Positions 60,772-64,000 of a stretch of DNA of 64,000 nucleotides are shown here, one piece after another; the stretch's first letter is position 1; each line of letters starts with the position of its first letter. The position numbers and the translations under genes are program-made. The stretch lies in the NCBI GenBank assembly GCA_965247975.1, contig OZ252050.1:3844001-3908000 (forward strand), written 5' to 3'. This DNA comes from Taishania sp965247975 (GTDB lineage: Bacteria; Bacteroidota; Bacteroidia; Flavobacteriales_D; Crocinitomicaceae). The notes below the pieces were generated by a model. It made no database searches. It was not told where the DNA came from and saw only the letters and a program-made list of their open reading frames with translations.

Positions 60772-60905
60772 CAATTTGAAAAGAGTCTCGAGCATCAGGA
60801 TGAAATTCAATAAGATAATTCGTTTAACGGTAAATTTCTCATCAAGCATTTAAACACTTAATTATTCATCCCATCATTATCCATTTTAAAATCAAAAAAC
60901 GGCAC

Positions 60906-60913
60906 TATCTTTG
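60906..60913 (+). promoter_or_regulatory. -7 box of the META-domain gene
   Basis: TATCTTTG matches TAnnTTTG, 23 nt before the ATG at 60937. The TTG at 60916 is too close to the start site to be used. Confidence 0.6.
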
Positions 60914-60936
60914 CCTTGCTTTCAAAAAAATACAAC

Positions 60937-61743
60937 ATGAAAAATATTCCATTTTTTGCAGTTATGTTTATGTTAAACGTAATGGCTTTTGCTCAGACAG
61001 ACAAAAATCAAGCATCTGAAATCCCTTTTCAAATTGCGAACGGATATTTTGTAAAAAACACATATACAAAAGCTAATTTCCCGAAAGGAAAAATCACATC
61101 TCAGAAAAAGTTTGATGCCATTTTTGGAGCTGCTGCATACATGGGCGCAAATGGGAAACCGACTGACATTAATTTCGAAACGCATTATGTCATTGCCATA
61201 ATCGAACAAGAAACGAATCTCAACACTGAAATCAATGTATTGGCATTGAAAAAAATAGGTCGAAAAATAAATTGCGCATTTGAAGTTGTATCTATGGAAA
61301 AGATGACTTCAACAATTCGTCCAGTTGTCTTGTTAGTTGTTGAGAAAAAACACAAAGGGAAAATTGAATTTCAGCGCGCTACAACAAGTAAGTCGAAGGT
61401 GACAACTGGAGGTTTACCCTTGGATTCACAATGGATTATTGAATTTTTTAATAGCCCCGAAATGGAATTGAATGGCAAAAATTCGCACATCACCATTGAC
61501 TCAAAAAAAGGTAAATTCACTGGTCATGATGGCTGCAATACTATTTTTGGTGATGTTACTGTTGAAGGCGAAGCGATCAGTTTTACAAACATAGTTGGCA
61601 CCTTGATGGCATGCATTGACATGAAGCAAAGCGAGCAATTTAGCAAAAATTTAATGGAGGTTAATCGTTTCAAAATTGTTGGAGGAGAATTGTTTTTATA
61701 CAAAGACAAAACTCTTGTCATGACCCTCGAAAGCTTTAGATAG
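60937..61743 (+). CDS. META-domain exported protein
   Basis: From 60937 the protein has 268 residues with a signal peptide (MKNIPFFAVMFMLNVMAFAQ). Residues about 30-150 are an unrecognised beta-rich domain. Residues 165-268 are a META/HslJ-like domain (SHITIDSKKGKFTGHDGCNT, then GTLMACIDMKQSEQF with the conserved Cys). META domains occur in envelope proteins linked to heat or antibiotic tolerance in other bacteria. Specific function is unknown. Confidence 0.87.
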   Translation: MKNIPFFAVMFMLNVMAFAQTDKNQASEIPFQIANGYFVKNTYTKANFPKGKITSQKKFDAIFGAAAYMGANGKPTDINFETHYVIAIIEQETNLNTEINVLALKKIGRKINCAFEVVSMEKMTSTIRPVVLLVVEKKHKGKIEFQRATTSKSKVTTGGLPLDSQWIIEFFNSPEMELNGKNSHITIDSKKGKFTGHDGCNTIFGDVTVEGEAISFTNIVGTLMACIDMKQSEQFSKNLMEVNRFKIVGGELFLYKDKTLVMTLESFR

Positions 61744-61760
61744 AGGATATCCTTGAACGA

Positions 61761-63800
61761 CTATTTTGTTTTTGGCGGAAAGAAAAATTCCATCTTGTTC
61801 TTTTTGAAATAAGCGAACGTAGCTGAAAACAAATATTTTATTTCTGAAAAAGGAATTTGACGCGATCGAAATGCGACATACAGAGACAAGGTGAAACTGA
61901 CGATGAAATTGATAAAGCCAATTATTCCAATCCCAAAAATTCCCCAGAAAATAAGCGCATTTGACACCTGAAATTCAGATCCATACATTCCCAATGCTAA
62001 GTTTCCACTCGCAAAGGTGATGTGTCGAATATCCAGATTCAAACCGAAGAATAATCCGATGGATGCGGTGCTTCCCATGAAAATTCCAAACCAAAAATTG
62101 GATGCTACACCGGGCCATTTTTTCTCAAACCAATTGGCAATGGAGGCCGCTCGTTGTTTTCCAAATCCTTCTTTTAAAATTGGATGCTCTTCGATGCGAT
62201 GATATAAATCAACGTGTTTGTTCTTGTTTGAAATCGAGCCTGAAATAATTCCAGAAAGAAATAAAAAGACTCCTGCAATTGCTGCATGGAAAATAGCCAA
62301 TGAATGCACTGGACTTATATCTTCCATCAATTTTTCATGCTTTGATGCTGCAATATTTGCTCCGAAAAGCACATCAATAAGGTAAATTAGGATCAGCGAG
62401 ACTGGAAAAGCAATCAGTACATTTCCCACAAATGCGATAAATTGTGATCGAAACAAACGTGCGAATAATTGCGCAAATTCAAGGTGTTTTTGCTCGGACG
62501 ACAAACCACTATTCATTCCATTTTTGATGGCACTCACCAATGCCGAAGCTGTCATGGCTGGTTGCTTTGTCGCTAACGTAAATCCAAGTAAATAAATCGC
62601 AATAAAACCGAGTGAATAATTCATGCTGTAGAGAAAAGCATGTCCAAAATCACTCACTTCCACTTTACCCATCAAGATTTTAATGATGCACAAAATTCCA
62701 ACGATGAGCCCACCTCCCATCGCCGTGTAAAGCATATTAAAATACTCTTTTCGGCTGGATGTAATGTAATGTTCACCTGTTTTTGCCGTATGTTGTGTCA
62801 CTTCATAGGCAATGATTTGGGTGGATTCGTCAATTAATTTTCCAATGTTGTTTTTCTTAGAATGATATTCAAATACCTTTTTCCAAAACTCAATTGTTCG
62901 CGTATAGGAATCTGTATCGATGTCAAAAATCAAAAATTCAATCAAACTTTTAAAGCGCTTGAGCTGTTGTTTAATTTTGAGCAAACTTTGATTTACAATA
63001 ATGGAAATCCCAAATTCAGCGCTGTTTTGATAGGCCCTTTCAACAAAATCTTCACATAATTTGTGGGTTTCTAACAATTTGAGGTATGCCTCATCATCTT
63101 TCGAAATAAAAATCAAATTGTCAGCTTTAAAGCGTTTTTCGAGCGCATCCAAATTCAATTCCAACGACTCAAATGGTCCGTCAAAAAAATCTTCATTCGG
63201 CAACATTTTTAACACTTCCGCATCTAATGCTTTGCCACTCATGCGTTGTGAGATCAGCGTTAGCGCACTGAAAAGTTCATGATGGAATTTAGATCGTGCA
63301 TACGGAATGTAAGCATCTTGTAAATCAACCAATTCTGCCAGTTCTTCCAATTCTTTGAACGGAATTTTGCGCACCCATTCGCTATCGTTGTTCGCGTAAA
63401 AAACTTGTGTGAGAATATAAGCCAACGAATCCTTTGGGGGTTGGTGTGGAACAAATTTTGCGAAAATTCGCACACGCAATTCATGAAAAAATTTTTTATT
63501 TTGAAGAATGCCAGATTCGGTTAAAATGCTTCTAATGTTCTTTCCGTGAAACAGATCTGCCAAATATACCCGGAATTTCTGTCTTGCTTCAGGATGGTCT
63601 TCCAAATAATTGAGCAAAGCACGAATGGAAACTGCATTTACTTGGCTCGGTTTTGCTGGACGAAAAACCTGGACCAGAAAAAACAATAATTGAATTTCAT
63701 CTTGATCTTCTTCAGACTTCGGCGCATTCAAATACGTATCAAAAACTTCTTCAACTGTTTTTAATCCTGATAACCGATGTCTGATTTTTTTAAAAAACAT
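61761..63800 (-). CDS. Gcr-type 'site-specific recombinase' family membrane protein
   Basis: This 679-residue protein matches the family named after Neisseria Gcr. The N-terminal 340 residues are soluble and helical (EVFDTYLNAPKSEEDQDEIQ, KIKQQLKRFKSLIEFLIFD). The C-terminal half has about six or seven membrane segments (LIVGILCIIKILMG, SLGFIAIYLLGFTLATK, GIFGIGIIGFINFIVSFTLS). No tyrosine or serine recombinase motif is visible, so the recombinase name is probably misleading and it is better regarded as a membrane protein of unknown role. Confidence 0.82.
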   Translation of the reverse strand: MFFKKIRHRLSGLKTVEEVFDTYLNAPKSEEDQDEIQLLFFLVQVFRPAKPSQVNAVSIRALLNYLEDHPEARQKFRVYLADLFHGKNIRSILTESGILQNKKFFHELRVRIFAKFVPHQPPKDSLAYILTQVFYANNDSEWVRKIPFKELEELAELVDLQDAYIPYARSKFHHELFSALTLISQRMSGKALDAEVLKMLPNEDFFDGPFESLELNLDALEKRFKADNLIFISKDDEAYLKLLETHKLCEDFVERAYQNSAEFGISIIVNQSLLKIKQQLKRFKSLIEFLIFDIDTDSYTRTIEFWKKVFEYHSKKNNIGKLIDESTQIIAYEVTQHTAKTGEHYITSSRKEYFNMLYTAMGGGLIVGILCIIKILMGKVEVSDFGHAFLYSMNYSLGFIAIYLLGFTLATKQPAMTASALVSAIKNGMNSGLSSEQKHLEFAQLFARLFRSQFIAFVGNVLIAFPVSLILIYLIDVLFGANIAASKHEKLMEDISPVHSLAIFHAAIAGVFLFLSGIISGSISNKNKHVDLYHRIEEHPILKEGFGKQRAASIANWFEKKWPGVASNFWFGIFMGSTASIGLFFGLNLDIRHITFASGNLALGMYGSEFQVSNALIFWGIFGIGIIGFINFIVSFTLSLYVAFRSRQIPFSEIKYLFSATFAYFKKNKMEFFFPPKTK

Positions 63801-63809
63801 AAATTGATT

Positions 63810-64000
63810 TTAATTCCCAGGCAATGCTGCACCTATCAAATGAGACAAATTGGTTGTAAATAGTTTAACCGAAATTGCCAATAGAATTATTCCAAATACT
63901 TTTTTCAAAATGGCAATTCCCCCAATTCCGAGCACACGTTCCAGCATTTTGGTCGATTTTAAAACCACATACACAATAATGACGTTAATGATGATCGCTA
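63810..64000 (-). CDS. MarC-family membrane protein (partial, C-terminus)
   Basis: The last 63 codons of a minus-strand gene enter from the right edge. The reading is AIIINVIIVYVVLKSTKMLE, then RVLGIGGIAILKKVFGIILL and AISVKLFTTNLSHLIGA, with two hydrophobic segments around the Gly-rich GIGGIA. This is the end of a MarC/UPF0056 protein, an inner-membrane family of uncertain function. It is upstream of the Gcr-type gene by 9 nt and likely in the same operon. The N-terminus is beyond the window. Confidence 0.75.
   Translation of the reverse strand, partial: AIIINVIIVYVVLKSTKMLERVLGIGGIAILKKVFGIILLAISVKLFTTNLSHLIGAALPGN

Noticed and set aside
61761..63800. A mobile element or integron based on the family name 'site-specific recombinase'
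   Set aside because: No recombinase motif, no attachment sites or repeats nearby, and it reads as a membrane protein.
1..64000. tRNA or rRNA genes
   Set aside because: I looked through the gaps for cloverleaf-like segments and rRNA signatures and saw none; a covariance search would settle it.

Overview
The window looks like chromosome of a low-GC Bacteroidetes bacterium, most likely order Flavobacteriales (Crocinitomicaceae/Fluviicola-like; placement inferred from gene content only). The signs are type IX secretion C-terminal sorting domains, a SusC/TonB-type receptor with an N-terminal carboxypeptidase-like domain, LytS/LytTR two-component pairs, a Bacteroidetes-type AddB-like nuclease, and many close matches to the phylum's promoter (TTTG, about 17-20 nt, TAnnTTTG). 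No rRNA, tRNA, CRISPR array or prophage was seen.

Layout. 0-2.6 kb: end of a T9SS-secreted protein, thiol peroxidase, YgiQ-like radical SAM protein. 2.6-10.2 kb, all minus strand: an aromatic catabolism block transcribed crp/fnr > paaABCD > hmgA > hppD > queD-like > tnaA, with a perfect CRP-type palindrome in front of paaA. 10.3-20.7 kb: DsbA-like protein, outer-membrane protein, putative metallopeptidase, rluB, the yicC-gmk-nadD operon, recJ, a hemerythrin protein, two small conserved proteins and a DUF3108 protein. 20.8-34.2 kb is the accessory part: a hipA relic, a T9SS beta-propeller protein, a propeller-type LytS kinase with its LytTR regulator, an intact hipBA module, a DUF4143 ATPase flanked by two direct 117-bp repeats, and leuS carrying an in-frame genomic repeat. 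34.2-41 kb: TPR-LytS kinase and LytTR regulator, a candidate 6S-like ncRNA, cyclase, YceI lipoprotein, HAD phosphatase, methylmalonyl-CoA epimerase and a T9SS protein. 41.2-51.4 kb: an oligopeptide-binding lipoprotein, TonB receptor and carboxypeptidase-like protein, then LacI regulator, M48 protease, PAP2-like protein and rpoN. 51.8-64 kb: a degenerate DUF4143-type ATPase abutting an AddB-like nuclease, small hypotheticals, LysE exporter, MORN-like repeat protein, DUF2490 and META proteins, a Gcr-type membrane protein and a partial MarC.

How the genes work together. The minus-strand block should degrade Trp (to indole), Tyr/Phe (4-hydroxyphenylpyruvate > homogentisate > maleylacetoacetate) and phenylacetate (epoxidation of phenylacetyl-CoA). 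The nearby Crp/Fnr protein is the obvious candidate regulator. rpoN, the PAP2-like gene and the M48 protease form one tight unit.

The most notable unexplained structure is repetitive. One MITE-like family with terminal inverted repeats has copies at 19.5 and 33.9 kb whose two ends changed together, and one copy carries four nested insertions of about 25 bp. A second family (117 bp) brackets the ATPase gene and also shows a paired change at its ends. A 33-bp G/C-rich repeat sits inside leuS, and three palindromic repeats lie between hmgA and hppD. Several genes have TAnnTTTG ending exactly 4 nt before the ATG, which predicts leaderless mRNAs.
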